Shown here piece after piece: positions 1-7,798 of a stretch of 64,000 nt of DNA. The notes beneath the pieces are model-generated. The model made no database searches. It was not told where the DNA came from and worked only from the letters and a program-made list of their open reading frames with translations. Within the stretch, counting starts at the first letter, position 1. Each line of letters starts with the position of its first letter. The stretch comes from Stappia sp. WLB 29. GTDB taxonomy: Bacteria > Pseudomonadota > Alphaproteobacteria > Rhizobiales > Stappiaceae. Location of the stretch: NCBI RefSeq assembly GCF_023507705.1, contig NZ_JALBGD010000008.1, positions 62,001 to 126,000 on the forward strand, written 5' to 3'. The position numbers and the translations under genes are program-made.

Positions 1-449
1 GCCAGCAGCCCGCAGATCAGCACGGCCATGCCGATCTTGCGGTTGAGGCTCATCTTCTGGCCGTCGAGGACCAGCGGCAGCAGGTTGGCGACGATGATCG
101 TCATGCCCGGCGAGATGACCACCGCATGCGCCAGCGGCGCGATGCCGAAACCGGTGTTGAACAGGAAGGCGAAGGGCGGGCCGATGGCGATGGTGAGCAG
201 CGCCAGCCGGGGCAGGGTGAGGGCGCCCGTACGGGAGCGGCGCAGCAGCATCAGAGGGACGAGAAGCAGCGCGGCGACGCCATAGCGCAGGATGGCGAGG
301 TCGGCGCTGGAGAAGCCGTCCGACCGGCCGATATCGACGCCGATATTGTAGAAGGCCCAGGCGATGGAGGCCGAAAGTCCGAGCAGGACACCCGGAAGCA
401 GGCGGCCCGGTTGTCCCGGGCCGCCCGTGTCCGTTGCGATGGGGGGCAT
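1..449 (-). CDS. EamA/DMT-family transporter, N-terminal part (cut by window edge)
   Basis: Reading the minus strand from the ATG at 449 gives 149 codons that run off the left edge. The product is a polytopic inner-membrane protein of the drug/metabolite transporter superfamily. Hydrophobic helices lie near residues 18-38, 50-69, 80-97, 103-125 and from 138. ASIAWAFYNIGVDIGR in helix 1 and LRYGVAALLL in helix 2 are typical of EamA repeats. EamA proteins usually have ten helices and about 290 residues, so roughly half is present. The start lies 2 nt after the stop of the FAD oxidoreductase gene, so the two are probably co-transcribed and the protein may export or import a metabolite of that pathway. 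The substrate cannot be read from sequence. Confidence 0.8.
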   Translation of the reverse strand, partial: MPPIATDTGGPGQPGRLLPGVLLGLSASIAWAFYNIGVDIGRSDGFSSADLAILRYGVAALLLVPLMLLRRSRTGALTLPRLALLTIAIGPPFAFLFNTGFGIAPLAHAVVISPGMTIIVANLLPLVLDGQKMSLNRKIGMAVLICGLL

Positions 450-451
450 GG

Positions 452-2152
452 TCAGTCGTTGGCCCCGGCCATGTGGCGTGCGGCGATGTAGCCGAAGGTG
501 ATTGCCGGGCCGAGGGTGATGCCGCCGCCCGGATAGTTGCCGCCCATGATGCTGAGCGCATCGTTGCCGGCGGCATAGAGCCCGGCGATCGGCCGGCCTG
601 CCTCGTCCAGCACGCGGGCATTCCCGTCGGTCTTGAGGCCGGCGAAGGTGCCGAGATCCCCGATCACCAGCTTGACCGCGTAGAACGGGCCGTTCTCCAC
701 AGGCGCGACGCAGGGGTTGGGCTGGTGCTCGGGATCGCCGAGCGAGCGGTTGTAGGAGGTCGAGCCCTTGTGGAACTCCGGATCCTCGCCCTTGCGCGCA
801 TGCTCGTTGAAGGTGGCGACGGTCCGCTCCAGCTGCGCCCCGTCCGCGCCGATCTTCTCCGCCAACTCGCGCAGGCTCTTGCCCTCGAACAGGTAGCCGG
901 AGCGGATCAGGCCGCGATAGGGCACCGGCGCCGGCTTGACGAAGCCGAGGCCGTATTTGCGCAGCGTCTTGTGGTCGGCGATGAAATAGGCGCAGATCTC
1001 GCCGCTCTCGGCCTCGCAGGCCTTGCGCATCGCCTGGCAGAAGTCGTGGTAGGAATCGGCCTCATTGACGAAGCGCTTGCCCGACCGGGTCACCGCGATG
1101 ACGCCGGGCTTGGAGCGGTCGACGAAATGCGGGAAGACGCCGAGCGTGCCGTCGCGGCGCGGGGGACGCGACACCGGCACCCAGGCCGCGTTGTTTGGCA
1201 GGTCGTCCTTGATGGCGGCACCCACTGCCGAGCCGAGGCGCAGGCCGTCGCCGGTGTTGCCGGGAGGCGCCGGCGACACGTGCTCGTGGCCGGACGGCGA
1301 ATGCGGGAACAGCTCCTTGCGGCGCACCGCGTCCTGCGGGAAGCCGCCGGCCGCCAGCACCACGCCCTTGCGCGCGGTGACTTCCACCGGGCCTTCCGCG
1401 GTGTCGACGATGGCGCCGGTGACGATGCCGCGCTCGTCGCGCAGCAGCTCGCGCACGCCGGCACGGGTCCAGATCGGCACGTTCATGTCGAAGCAGGACT
1501 TGGCGAGCCGCGCAACCAGCGCATTGCCGTTGACCAGGCGCATCGGCCGGCCGTGGAAGGCCATGTCCTTGAGGAACTTGAGGAACAGCTTGGCGACATA
1601 GAAGGCCGAGATCGGCGACTTGGTGACACGGAAGAAGTGCAGCAGCTCCTTGCCCGAGCCGATCATCATGCCGAGGAAGGTGATCTCGGCGAGCGGCGGC
1701 CGTAGACGGCGGATCTCCTTGCCGAGCTCCCGCCCGTCGAAGGGGCGGGCGACGATGGAGCGTCCGCCCGGCATGCCGCCCGGTGCGTCGGGATGGTAGT
1801 CGGCGAAAGTCGGGCCGAGGTCGAACTGCAGCGAGGTCTTCTCCTCGAAGAACTCGACCGCCTTGGGACCGGCTTCCAGGAAGGCGTCGACACGGGCCGG
1901 ATCGAAGAATGCCCCGGTCTCGTGCTGGAGGTAGGTGCGGGCCTTCTCGGGCGAATCCTCGACGCCGGCGCGCTTGGCCGGACCGTTGCACGGGACCCAC
2001 ATCCACCCGCCGGAGCGGGCGGTGGTGCCGCCGAAGACCGGCTCCTTCTCCACCACCAGGACATCGAGCCGGCGGTGGGCGGCCGAGACGGCGCTGGCGA
2101 GGCCGCCGGCGCCCGATCCGACGACGAGAACGTCGCAGCTGTGCTTCTTCAT
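452..2152 (-). CDS. FAD-dependent oxidoreductase (FAD_binding_2; fumarate reductase / 3-ketosteroid dehydrogenase-like)
   Basis: A 566-aa flavoprotein. The dinucleotide-binding motif GSGAGG is at residues 12-17, the ribose-binding acid ends VLVVEKE, and GGTTARSGG at 41-49 is the FAD pyrophosphate loop typical of this family. The C-terminus GGNYPGGGITLGPA closes the FAD site. Length and motifs fit the group of succinate/fumarate flavoproteins and 3-oxosteroid 1-dehydrogenases, which remove hydrogens next to a carbonyl or reduce an activated double bond. The ATG at 2152 is chosen because the motif begins a few residues later; the open frame continues upstream only as a shadow of the SDR gene. 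It lies 29 nt downstream of the SDR gene in the same operon. The exact substrate is unknown. Confidence 0.85.
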   Translation of the reverse strand: MKKHSCDVLVVGSGAGGLASAVSAAHRRLDVLVVEKEPVFGGTTARSGGWMWVPCNGPAKRAGVEDSPEKARTYLQHETGAFFDPARVDAFLEAGPKAVEFFEEKTSLQFDLGPTFADYHPDAPGGMPGGRSIVARPFDGRELGKEIRRLRPPLAEITFLGMMIGSGKELLHFFRVTKSPISAFYVAKLFLKFLKDMAFHGRPMRLVNGNALVARLAKSCFDMNVPIWTRAGVRELLRDERGIVTGAIVDTAEGPVEVTARKGVVLAAGGFPQDAVRRKELFPHSPSGHEHVSPAPPGNTGDGLRLGSAVGAAIKDDLPNNAAWVPVSRPPRRDGTLGVFPHFVDRSKPGVIAVTRSGKRFVNEADSYHDFCQAMRKACEAESGEICAYFIADHKTLRKYGLGFVKPAPVPYRGLIRSGYLFEGKSLRELAEKIGADGAQLERTVATFNEHARKGEDPEFHKGSTSYNRSLGDPEHQPNPCVAPVENGPFYAVKLVIGDLGTFAGLKTDGNARVLDEAGRPIAGLYAAGNDALSIMGGNYPGGGITLGPAITFGYIAARHMAGAND

Positions 2153-2181
2153 TGATACAAATCCTTGAAAGGCGAGGCGGG

Positions 2182-2934
2182 TCAGGCCGCCAGATAGCCG
2201 CCGTCGACGGGCAGGATGGTGCCGGTCACGTAGCTGGACATGTCTGAGACGAGGAACAGGACGGGGCCGACGAGCTCGTCCGGCTGGCCGGTCCGCCCGA
2301 GCGGGGTATGGGCCATGAACTTGCCGATGGCCGCCTCGTTGCCGCGCGTGTGCTCGGTCATCGGCGTGTCGATGACGCCGGGGGCGATGGCATTCACCCT
2401 GACGCCGCGCGGGGCGAACTCGTGGGCCAGCGCCTTGGTGAACTGGCCGACGGCGCCCTTGCTGGCGATGTAGGCGGAGATGCCGAAGCCGGCGGACAGC
2501 GACATGATCGAGGCGAGGTTGACGATTCGCCCGCCGGTCGCCTCCAGCTGCGCCGCATAGGCCAGCACCATGTTGCGCGGCCCGTCGACATTGACGCGGA
2601 ACGTCTGGTCCCACTCGCTCTCGAAGCCGGGATCGCCGAAACGATGTCGCTTCAGGATGCCGGCATTGTTCACCAGGATGCGGGCTTCGCCCAGCTCCGC
2701 GCGGGTCTTCTCGGCAAAGGCGCGGGCGGCCTCAAGGTCCGACACATCGCACTGCGCGCCCAGCGTCTTCACTCCCTCCTGCGCGCCAAGAGCGGCGGTT
2801 TCCGCGGCGGCGTCGGCGTTGATGTCGCAGACCGCGACATGCGCGCCGGCCCTTGCAAGACCCAGCGCGATCGCCCGGCCGTTGCCCTGTCCCGCGCCCG
2901 TCACGATGGCGACGGAGCCCTCGACTCCAATCAT
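2182..2934 (-). CDS. SDR-family NAD(P)-dependent oxidoreductase
   Basis: A 250-aa classical short-chain dehydrogenase/reductase. It has the cofactor motif TGAGQGNG (12-19), NNAG (89-92), catalytic Ser142, Tyr155 and Lys159 (YIASK) and the C-terminal proline-glycine strand GTILPVDGGY. An acidic residue after the second strand (CDIN, residues 36-39) suggests NAD preference. A strong ribosome-binding site, GGGAGAGG, precedes the ATG. It is the first gene of the minus-strand operon with the flavoprotein and the EamA transporter, and it is divergent from a TRAP transporter, so it probably oxidises a hydroxyl group of the imported compound. The substrate is not known. Confidence 0.9.
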   Translation of the reverse strand: MIGVEGSVAIVTGAGQGNGRAIALGLARAGAHVAVCDINADAAAETAALGAQEGVKTLGAQCDVSDLEAARAFAEKTRAELGEARILVNNAGILKRHRFGDPGFESEWDQTFRVNVDGPRNMVLAYAAQLEATGGRIVNLASIMSLSAGFGISAYIASKGAVGQFTKALAHEFAPRGVRVNAIAPGVIDTPMTEHTRGNEAAIGKFMAHTPLGRTGQPDELVGPVLFLVSDMSSYVTGTILPVDGGYLAA

Positions 2935-2948
2935 GGGCCTCTCCCTAA

Positions 2949-3000
2949 ATTAGTGTATTGCTAATCCGTTTGATTATAGATAACACTTGAGTTAGGCAAG
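2949..3000 (-). promoter_or_regulatory. Promoter of the SDR operon with an inverted-repeat candidate operator
   Basis: On the minus strand a perfect TATAAT (2978-2973) lies 16 nt from CTTGCC (3000-2995). Just downstream is the inverted repeat ATTAG-N7-CTAAT (2949-2965), placed where a repressor would block early transcription. The 170-nt gap also has to hold the plus-strand promoter of the TRAP genes; I see no clear -35/-10 for that one. Confidence 0.5.
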
Positions 3001-3071
3001 CGGGAGGTTGAAAAAAGCCGAACGCTGGGCCGGGAGGCCGCCGGACGGCGCGGCAAACAAGATCAAAGAGA

Positions 3072-3088
3072 CGCCCCGTATCGGGGCG
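3072..3088 (+). other. Hairpin directly upstream of the dctP ribosome-binding site
   Basis: CGCCCCG and CGGGGCG form a perfect 7-bp stem with a 3-nt loop, ending 4 nt before AGGGAGG at 3093-3099. There is no U-run, so it is more likely a 5' mRNA-stabilising or attenuating stem than a terminator. Confidence 0.5.
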
Positions 3089-3104
3089 CGTTAGGGAGGT
3101 CCTG

Positions 3105-4136
3105 ATGAAGGCACGGCTCGCATCCGCCGCGTTGGCGGCTACCATGCTTACGGCTGCTCCGGCGCTCGCCGACAGCTACGACCTGCAGAGCGTTTTCGGC
3201 CTGCAGGTGCCCTCGATCGGCCAGAGCCCGGTCAAGTGGGCCGAGCGCGTCAAGCTGATGACCGACGGCGCCATCGACATCAAGGTGCACGGCGCCGGCG
3301 ACTTCGTGCCGCCGTTCGAGGTGTTCGAGGCGGTCAGCACCGGTGCGATCCCGATGGGCTTCGACTGGATCGGCTACTGGGCGAGCTCCATTCCCGTCGC
3401 CAACCTCGTGGGCTCCATGCCCTTCGGCCCGACCCCGGAAGTGGCGCTCGGCTGGATGTTCGAGGGCGGTGGCCTGGAGATCATCCAGAAGGCCTATGAC
3501 CCGCATGGCGTGAAGATCATCCCGTGCCACCTCGTCGTCCCGGAGGCCGGCGGCTGGTTCAACAAGGAGATCAATACCGCTGAGGACTTCAAGGGCCTCA
3601 ACATGCGCATCGCCGGCCTCGGCGGCCAGGCTCTCGCACGTCTCGGCGCCAACACCCAGCTCGTGCCGGCCGGCGAGATCTTCGTGTCGCTCGAGACCGG
3701 CCGCATCGACGCGACCGAGTTCTCCGCGCCGCAGCTCGACATCGGCTTCGGCTTCGAGAAGGTCGCCAAGACCTACTACTTCCCGGGCTGGCACCAGCCG
3801 TCGAGCTGGGACTCCATCATCGTCAACATGGACGTGTGGAACGGCTTTACCGAAGGCCAGCAGCAGATCATGATCGAGGCCTGCAAGGCCAACATCACGG
3901 CGAACCTCGGCGACCAGATCCACCAGCAGGCCGTGGCCATTGCCAAGGTCCGCGAGGCCGGCGTCACGATCAAGCGCTTCCCGGACGAGGTGCTCGCGGC
4001 GCTGCGTACCGCTTCCCAGGAAGTGATGGCCGAGGAAGCCGCCAAGGATCCGATCTTCAAGGAGGCGCTCGACTCGCTCAACGCCTATATCGAGCGCGTC
4101 GGCGAGTGGGGCGAGCTGCAGGCCCTGCCGCGCTGA
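3105..4136 (+). CDS. dctP: TRAP transporter solute-binding protein, DctP family
   Basis: A 343-aa periplasmic binding protein with a Sec signal peptide (MKARLASAAL..., cleavage probably after ALA at 22). It is followed by the DctP fold: an early hydrophobic strand with FEVFEAVSTGAIPMGFDW, and the conserved hinge segment LNMRIAGLGGQALARLGA near residues 165-182. That segment carries the arginine which usually clamps the carboxylate of the ligand. ATG 3105 follows AGGGAGG by 5 nt. It is the first gene of a dctPQM unit, divergent from the SDR/flavoprotein operon, and the ligand is presumably an organic acid or other carboxylate degraded by that operon. The individual ligand is not predictable. 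Confidence 0.9.
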   Translation: MKARLASAALAATMLTAAPALADSYDLQSVFGLQVPSIGQSPVKWAERVKLMTDGAIDIKVHGAGDFVPPFEVFEAVSTGAIPMGFDWIGYWASSIPVANLVGSMPFGPTPEVALGWMFEGGGLEIIQKAYDPHGVKIIPCHLVVPEAGGWFNKEINTAEDFKGLNMRIAGLGGQALARLGANTQLVPAGEIFVSLETGRIDATEFSAPQLDIGFGFEKVAKTYYFPGWHQPSSWDSIIVNMDVWNGFTEGQQQIMIEACKANITANLGDQIHQQAVAIAKVREAGVTIKRFPDEVLAALRTASQEVMAEEAAKDPIFKEALDSLNAYIERVGEWGELQALPR

Positions 4137-4167
4137 TCTCCCCGATTTCTCGGAAAAACAACGGAGC

Positions 4168-4199
4168 GGACGGCATCCTCATGAAGGGTGCCGTCCTTT
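4168..4199 (+). terminator. Hairpin with short T-tract between dctP and dctQ
   Basis: GGACGGCA (4168-4175) pairs with TGCCGTCC (4189-4196); the stem extends to 11 bp with one G-U pair and is followed by TTT. Its position just after the binding-protein gene suggests a partial terminator or an mRNA 3' protector that gives more DctP than membrane subunits. Confidence 0.55.
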
Positions 4200-4235
4200 C
4201 GCAATGATACGCCGTGCAAGCCTACGGAGGTCGCC

Positions 4236-4808
4236 GTGTCCGAACTGAGCCGCAAGGCGGGGGAGGTTCTCGCCTTTCCCGGCAAGATCGTCGGCTGGCT
4301 GGTGCTGCCGCTGATCGTGTCCGTCTGCGCCGGGGTGCTCGCCGCCAAGCTCGGCGTCAACCGTCTCGCCGACTGGGGTGCCAGCATTCCGCTGTTCGAT
4401 ACCGGCATCACCGTCAACACCCTGCTCGACCTGCAATGGCATGTCTTCGCGCTTGTCGTGCTGTTCGGCGGTGTCTACGCCTATCGCGACCGCAGCCATG
4501 TCAGCGTCGACTTCATGGCCTCGAACTTTTCGCCCCGCACGCGGGCCATCGTCGATCTGGTCTGCGACCTCATCTTCCTGCTGCCCTTCTGCGCCATCGT
4601 CGTGTGGTTCGGCACGCGCTTCGCCCACCGCGCCTATGTGACGGGCGAGGGCTCCACCTATGGCGGCATGATCGACCGCTGGATGATCAAGGCCTGCATT
4701 CCCATCGCCTTCTCGTTGCTCGGGCTTGCTGCCGTGAACCGCATCGTCGGCACCGCGATCGGACTGGTGCGCGGCGACTTCTCTTCCAAGGACAAGAAGG
4801 GCTCGTGA
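4236..4808 (+). CDS. dctQ: TRAP transporter small permease, DctQ family
   Basis: A 190-aa protein with four predicted membrane helices. It is the small integral subunit of the sodium-coupled TRAP transporter, which packs against DctM. The family segment YRDRSHVSVDF lies after helix 2. The GTG at 4236 is preferred because GGAGG (4226-4230) is correctly spaced; a GTG at 4188 in the same frame lies inside the preceding hairpin and would add 16 polar residues. The stop overlaps the dctM start by one base (TGATG), indicating translational coupling. Confidence 0.85.
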   Translation: MSELSRKAGEVLAFPGKIVGWLVLPLIVSVCAGVLAAKLGVNRLADWGASIPLFDTGITVNTLLDLQWHVFALVVLFGGVYAYRDRSHVSVDFMASNFSPRTRAIVDLVCDLIFLLPFCAIVVWFGTRFAHRAYVTGEGSTYGGMIDRWMIKACIPIAFSLLGLAAVNRIVGTAIGLVRGDFSSKDKKGS

Positions 4809-6148
4809 TGGAAGACGCTTTCTGGCCGCTGCTGATGCTGCTCGGGCTGATGGGCGGCATCTTCGCGGGCTATCCCGTCGCCTTCGTCCTCGGTGGCATC
4901 GGCATCCTCTTCGCCGTCATGGCCGGCGTGCCGCTGGTCTTCCTGTCGACGACGGTGGCGCGCATCTATTCCGGCACGCTGACCAATTGGCTGCTGATCG
5001 CCATCCCGCTCTTCGTCTTCATGGGGCTGATGCTGGAGCGCTCCGGCGTCGCCGAACGGCTGCTGAAGTCGCTGGCCTCGGTGTTTCGCGGCATGCCCGG
5101 CGGCTACGCCTTCGCAGTCGCCATCATCGGTGTGGTCATGGCCGCCTCGACCGGCATCATCGGTGCCTCCGTCGTGCTGATGGGCATGATGGCGCTGCCG
5201 ACCATGTTGCAGAACCGCTACGACCCGAAGATCGCGACCGGCCTCATCGCCGCCAGCGGCACGCTCGGCATCCTGATTCCGCCGAGCATCATGCTGATCG
5301 TCCTGGGCGACCAGTTGCGCGTGTCGGTCGGCGACCTGTTCATGGCCGCCGTCGGGCCGGGGCTGCTGCTCGGCGCGCTCTACATCCTCTACCTGGTCTG
5401 CGTCGCGATCTTCCAGCCGCACCGCATGCCGCCGGCCGAAGTCGCCGACCCGCTGCCGTTCTGGCGGGCGGCCGGAACGCTGGCGCTCGACCTGCTCGCG
5501 CCGGTGCTGCTGATCGTCTCGGTGCTCGGCACCATCGTCGCCGGCATCGCCACGCCGACCGAGTCCGCCGCCATCGGCGCGTTGGGCGCCATGGTGCTGG
5601 CGCTGGTCTCGCGCCAGCTCGACTGGGCAACGCTCTATGCGGCGCTGCGCGACACCACCAAGACCACCGCGATGATCATCTTCGTCATGCTCGGCGCGAC
5701 CGTCTTTTCCGTCGTCTTCCGCAAGCTCGGCGGCGATGCGCTGATCGCCGACCTTTTCGCGGTGCACGAAGGCAACCCTTACGTCGTGATCGTCATGATC
5801 ATGGCGCTGGTCTTCGTGCTCGGCTTCTTCCTGGAATGGGTCGAGATCACGCTGGTGGTGGTGCCCATCGTCGCCCCCGTGGTGGCGGGCCTCGACTTCG
5901 GCCTGACGCCGGAGCAGACGCTGATCTGGTTCGCCATCGCGCTGGCGGTCAACCTGCAGACCTCGTTCCTGACGCCGCCCTTCGGCTATGCGCTGTTCTA
6001 CCTGCGCGGCATCGCGCCGGAAGGCGTTTCCATCGGCACGATCTACCGGGGCGTCATTCCCTTCGTGGTTCTGCAGATCGTCGCGCTGGCCGCGGTGATC
6101 TACTGGCCGCAGGTCGCGCTCTACATTCCGCTCGCCCTGGCGAAATAA
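4808..6148 (+). CDS. dctM: TRAP transporter large permease, DctM family
   Basis: A 446-aa protein with about twelve hydrophobic segments, the transport subunit of the TRAP system. Family signatures are present: LLIAIPLFVFMG near residue 60, the inverted-repeat hairpin motif SGTLGILIPPSIMLI (about 150-165) and GIATPTESAAIGA (about 235-250), and the second hairpin NLQTSFLTPPFGYALF near 390. These form the Na+ and substrate sites of the elevator fold. The length is normal and no key motif is missing. It is the last gene of the unit. Confidence 0.92.
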   Translation: MEDAFWPLLMLLGLMGGIFAGYPVAFVLGGIGILFAVMAGVPLVFLSTTVARIYSGTLTNWLLIAIPLFVFMGLMLERSGVAERLLKSLASVFRGMPGGYAFAVAIIGVVMAASTGIIGASVVLMGMMALPTMLQNRYDPKIATGLIAASGTLGILIPPSIMLIVLGDQLRVSVGDLFMAAVGPGLLLGALYILYLVCVAIFQPHRMPPAEVADPLPFWRAAGTLALDLLAPVLLIVSVLGTIVAGIATPTESAAIGALGAMVLALVSRQLDWATLYAALRDTTKTTAMIIFVMLGATVFSVVFRKLGGDALIADLFAVHEGNPYVVIVMIMALVFVLGFFLEWVEITLVVVPIVAPVVAGLDFGLTPEQTLIWFAIALAVNLQTSFLTPPFGYALFYLRGIAPEGVSIGTIYRGVIPFVVLQIVALAAVIYWPQVALYIPLALAK

Positions 6149-6155
6149 CCGTCAA

Positions 6156-6178
6156 GCCGCCGCCCGCCGGGCGGTGGC
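6156..6178. terminator. GC-rich hairpin between convergent dctM and lacI
   Basis: GCCGCCGCC and GGCGGTGGC form a 9-bp stem (one G-U pair) 8 nt after the dctM stop. There is no T-tract, so bidirectional termination is only inferred from the convergent arrangement. Confidence 0.35.
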
Positions 6179-6264
6179 CGGACCAGTCCTCCCAAGCTGC
6201 CGGACCGGCGCTTCCGTCCTTGCACGGAAGCCGCTTGTCCGGCGCGGTCCGTTCTGGAGAGCCC

Positions 6265-7293
6265 TCAGGCGAGGGAAGGGGGCGCGACGCTGCCGCGCTC
6301 GACGAGGCCGACCGGCAGGATCGTCGCCTGCGGCACACGCTCGTCCGGCCGCTCGATCAGCGACAGCAGCAGCCGGGCAGCGATGGCGCCGGCCTCGAAC
6401 TGCTGGATGCGGACTGTCGTCAGCCCCGGCGGAATCAGCTCCAGCAGCGGCATGTCGTTGAAGCCGGTGATCGAGATGTCCTTCGGGCACGAGCGGCCGA
6501 TCGACTGGAAGAACGACATGGCGCCGAGCGCGAGACGGTCGTTGGCGCACAGCACCGCCGTCGTGCCGGGCGCGCGGGCGTGGATCTCGGCAGCGCAGCG
6601 CCGGCCTTCCTCCTCGTCGAACCGCTCCGCCTCGGTGATCATCGTGTCGTTGGGGCCAAGGCCCGCCTCGTCCACCATCGCCTGGAACGCCTTGAGCCGC
6701 AGCCGTCCGGTGGAAAGCTCCGCCGGGCCGGCCAGATGCGCGATCCTCCTGTGCCCCTGCCGGCGCAGGAGTTCGAAGACGAGACGGATGCCTTCCTCCT
6801 CGTCGTTGATCACATAGGGGATGTTGGTTTCCTCGATGCGCCGGTTCAGCGTCACCACGGGCAGTCCCTGGCGCGCCGCCTCGACGATCCCCGGATCGCT
6901 GCGCAGCACGGCGGTGTGGATGATGCCGTCGACGCCGCGCTCCTGCAGGATCTCCAACAGCCGCTCTTCGCGCCGCGGCTGGCTGTCCGTGTTGACCAGG
7001 ATCGAGGCATAGCCGGCCGCCTCCATCACGCTCTCGATGCCGCGCACGATGGGCGGGAAGATCATGTTGGTGATGTCGGGGATCATCACCCCGACCGTCA
7101 TGGTCTTCTGCTTGCGCAGGCTGAAGGCGACGCGGTTGGGCCGGTAGCCGAGCGTGCGGGCCGCTTCGCGCACCCGCTCCACCACTTCCTCCGACAGCGA
7201 GGAGCGGGAGGAGGCGTCCAGCGCCCGCGAGACGGTCGAGGGATGCACGCCGGTTGCCCGGGCGATGTCCTTGAGTGTGGGCCGTTTTCTCAT
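6265..7293 (-). CDS. LacI-family transcriptional regulator
   Basis: A 342-aa regulator. The helix-turn-helix TLKDIARATGVHPSTVSRAL (residues 6-25) is followed by a hinge helix ending GYRPNRVAFSLR. The periplasmic-binding-protein-like effector domain includes TVGVMIPDITN and the core-end motif ITGFNDMPLLELIPPGLTTVRI. ATG 7293 is preferred because the DNA-binding domain starts there; an in-frame ATG at 7365 would lie inside the operator palindrome. The gene is divergent from the ABC/catabolic operon, and a copy of the palindrome TGCAATCGATTGCA sits 58 bp upstream of its start, consistent with autoregulation. The effector is probably a sugar-like or ring compound carried by the neighbouring transporter. 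Confidence 0.92.
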   Translation of the reverse strand: MRKRPTLKDIARATGVHPSTVSRALDASSRSSLSEEVVERVREAARTLGYRPNRVAFSLRKQKTMTVGVMIPDITNMIFPPIVRGIESVMEAAGYASILVNTDSQPRREERLLEILQERGVDGIIHTAVLRSDPGIVEAARQGLPVVTLNRRIEETNIPYVINDEEEGIRLVFELLRRQGHRRIAHLAGPAELSTGRLRLKAFQAMVDEAGLGPNDTMITEAERFDEEEGRRCAAEIHARAPGTTAVLCANDRLALGAMSFFQSIGRSCPKDISITGFNDMPLLELIPPGLTTVRIQQFEAGAIAARLLLSLIERPDERVPQATILPVGLVERGSVAPPSLA

Positions 7294-7350
7294 GCCGCGC
7301 GCTGCCTGGTTGCGATCCTGTTTCCTGATATACCGGCCGAGGGGCGTTTC

Positions 7351-7364
7351 TGCAATCGATTGCA
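7351..7364. promoter_or_regulatory. LacI-family operator, copy 1
   Basis: TGCAATCGATTGCA is a perfect 14-bp palindrome with the central CG typical of LacI-family operators. It is the copy nearest to the lacI start codon. The 505-bp interval 7294-7798 holds three copies, a hairpin and no gene that I can support. Confidence 0.8.
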
Positions 7365-7404
7365 TATTCTATATTGACGCATGCGAAATCGGGTGATAGC
7401 GATA

Positions 7405-7418
7405 TGCAATCGATTGCG
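7405..7418. promoter_or_regulatory. LacI-family operator, copy 2
   Basis: TGCAATCGATTGCG matches the palindrome at 13 of 14 positions. Its centre is 54 bp from copy 1, so two dimers could sit in near-helical phase. Confidence 0.75.
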
Positions 7419-7684
7419 TAAATCGCATCGTTCGATGGCTGTCGTGCCGCAAATGCGATCCCGTCCGGCGGCTGCGCTTGCAGTCCAGGGGCGCGCAAAT
7501 GCGACCGAGCAGGCTCTTCGGGCCGGCCGACGCCATCATGAGATTTGCAGCTTCGCCGCAAAGGCCCTCAAGGGCCGGCGATGGGCGGGCATTTCGACAC
7601 GCGGTGCCGCGACGGAGGAGGTCGCGGCCGGCATCTCCGGATCCAGGACGGACAATAGGGATCCGGCACAGGCAGGCGAAGATG

Positions 7685-7698
7685 TGCAATCGATTGCA
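7685..7698. promoter_or_regulatory. LacI-family operator, copy 3
   Basis: A second perfect TGCAATCGATTGCA lies 100 bp before the start of the binding-protein gene. Its spacing of about 280 bp from copy 2 would allow DNA looping across the divergent region. Confidence 0.8.
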
Positions 7699-7761
7699 TA
7701 CAGCTTCCAGGCGGGAAGTCTCGGGCAGTCGGGGCGCACGGGTCCTGCCGCATCTGCAAGA

Positions 7762-7781
7762 CCGCGACCCTTCGGTCGCGG
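7762..7781 (+). other. Hairpin just upstream of the binding-protein RBS
   Basis: CCGCGACC and GGTCGCGG form a perfect 8-bp stem with loop CTTC, ending 3 nt before the ribosome-binding site GGGAGGAGG (7785-7793). It is probably a 5' mRNA stabiliser. Confidence 0.5.
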
Positions 7782-7798
7782 CATGGGAGGAGGAAACC

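Noticed and set aside
142-148. LSYGQ in the LivG-type ATPase (9149 gene) as a broken ABC signature; residue numbers given
   Set aside because: Tyr in the second signature position is tolerated in LivG-type ATPases and all other motifs are intact.
434-1705. Long plus-strand open frame of 423 codons
   Set aside because: It is antisense to the flavoprotein gene, has a low-complexity Arg/Ala/Gly composition and no ribosome site. It is a shadow frame of GC-rich coding DNA.
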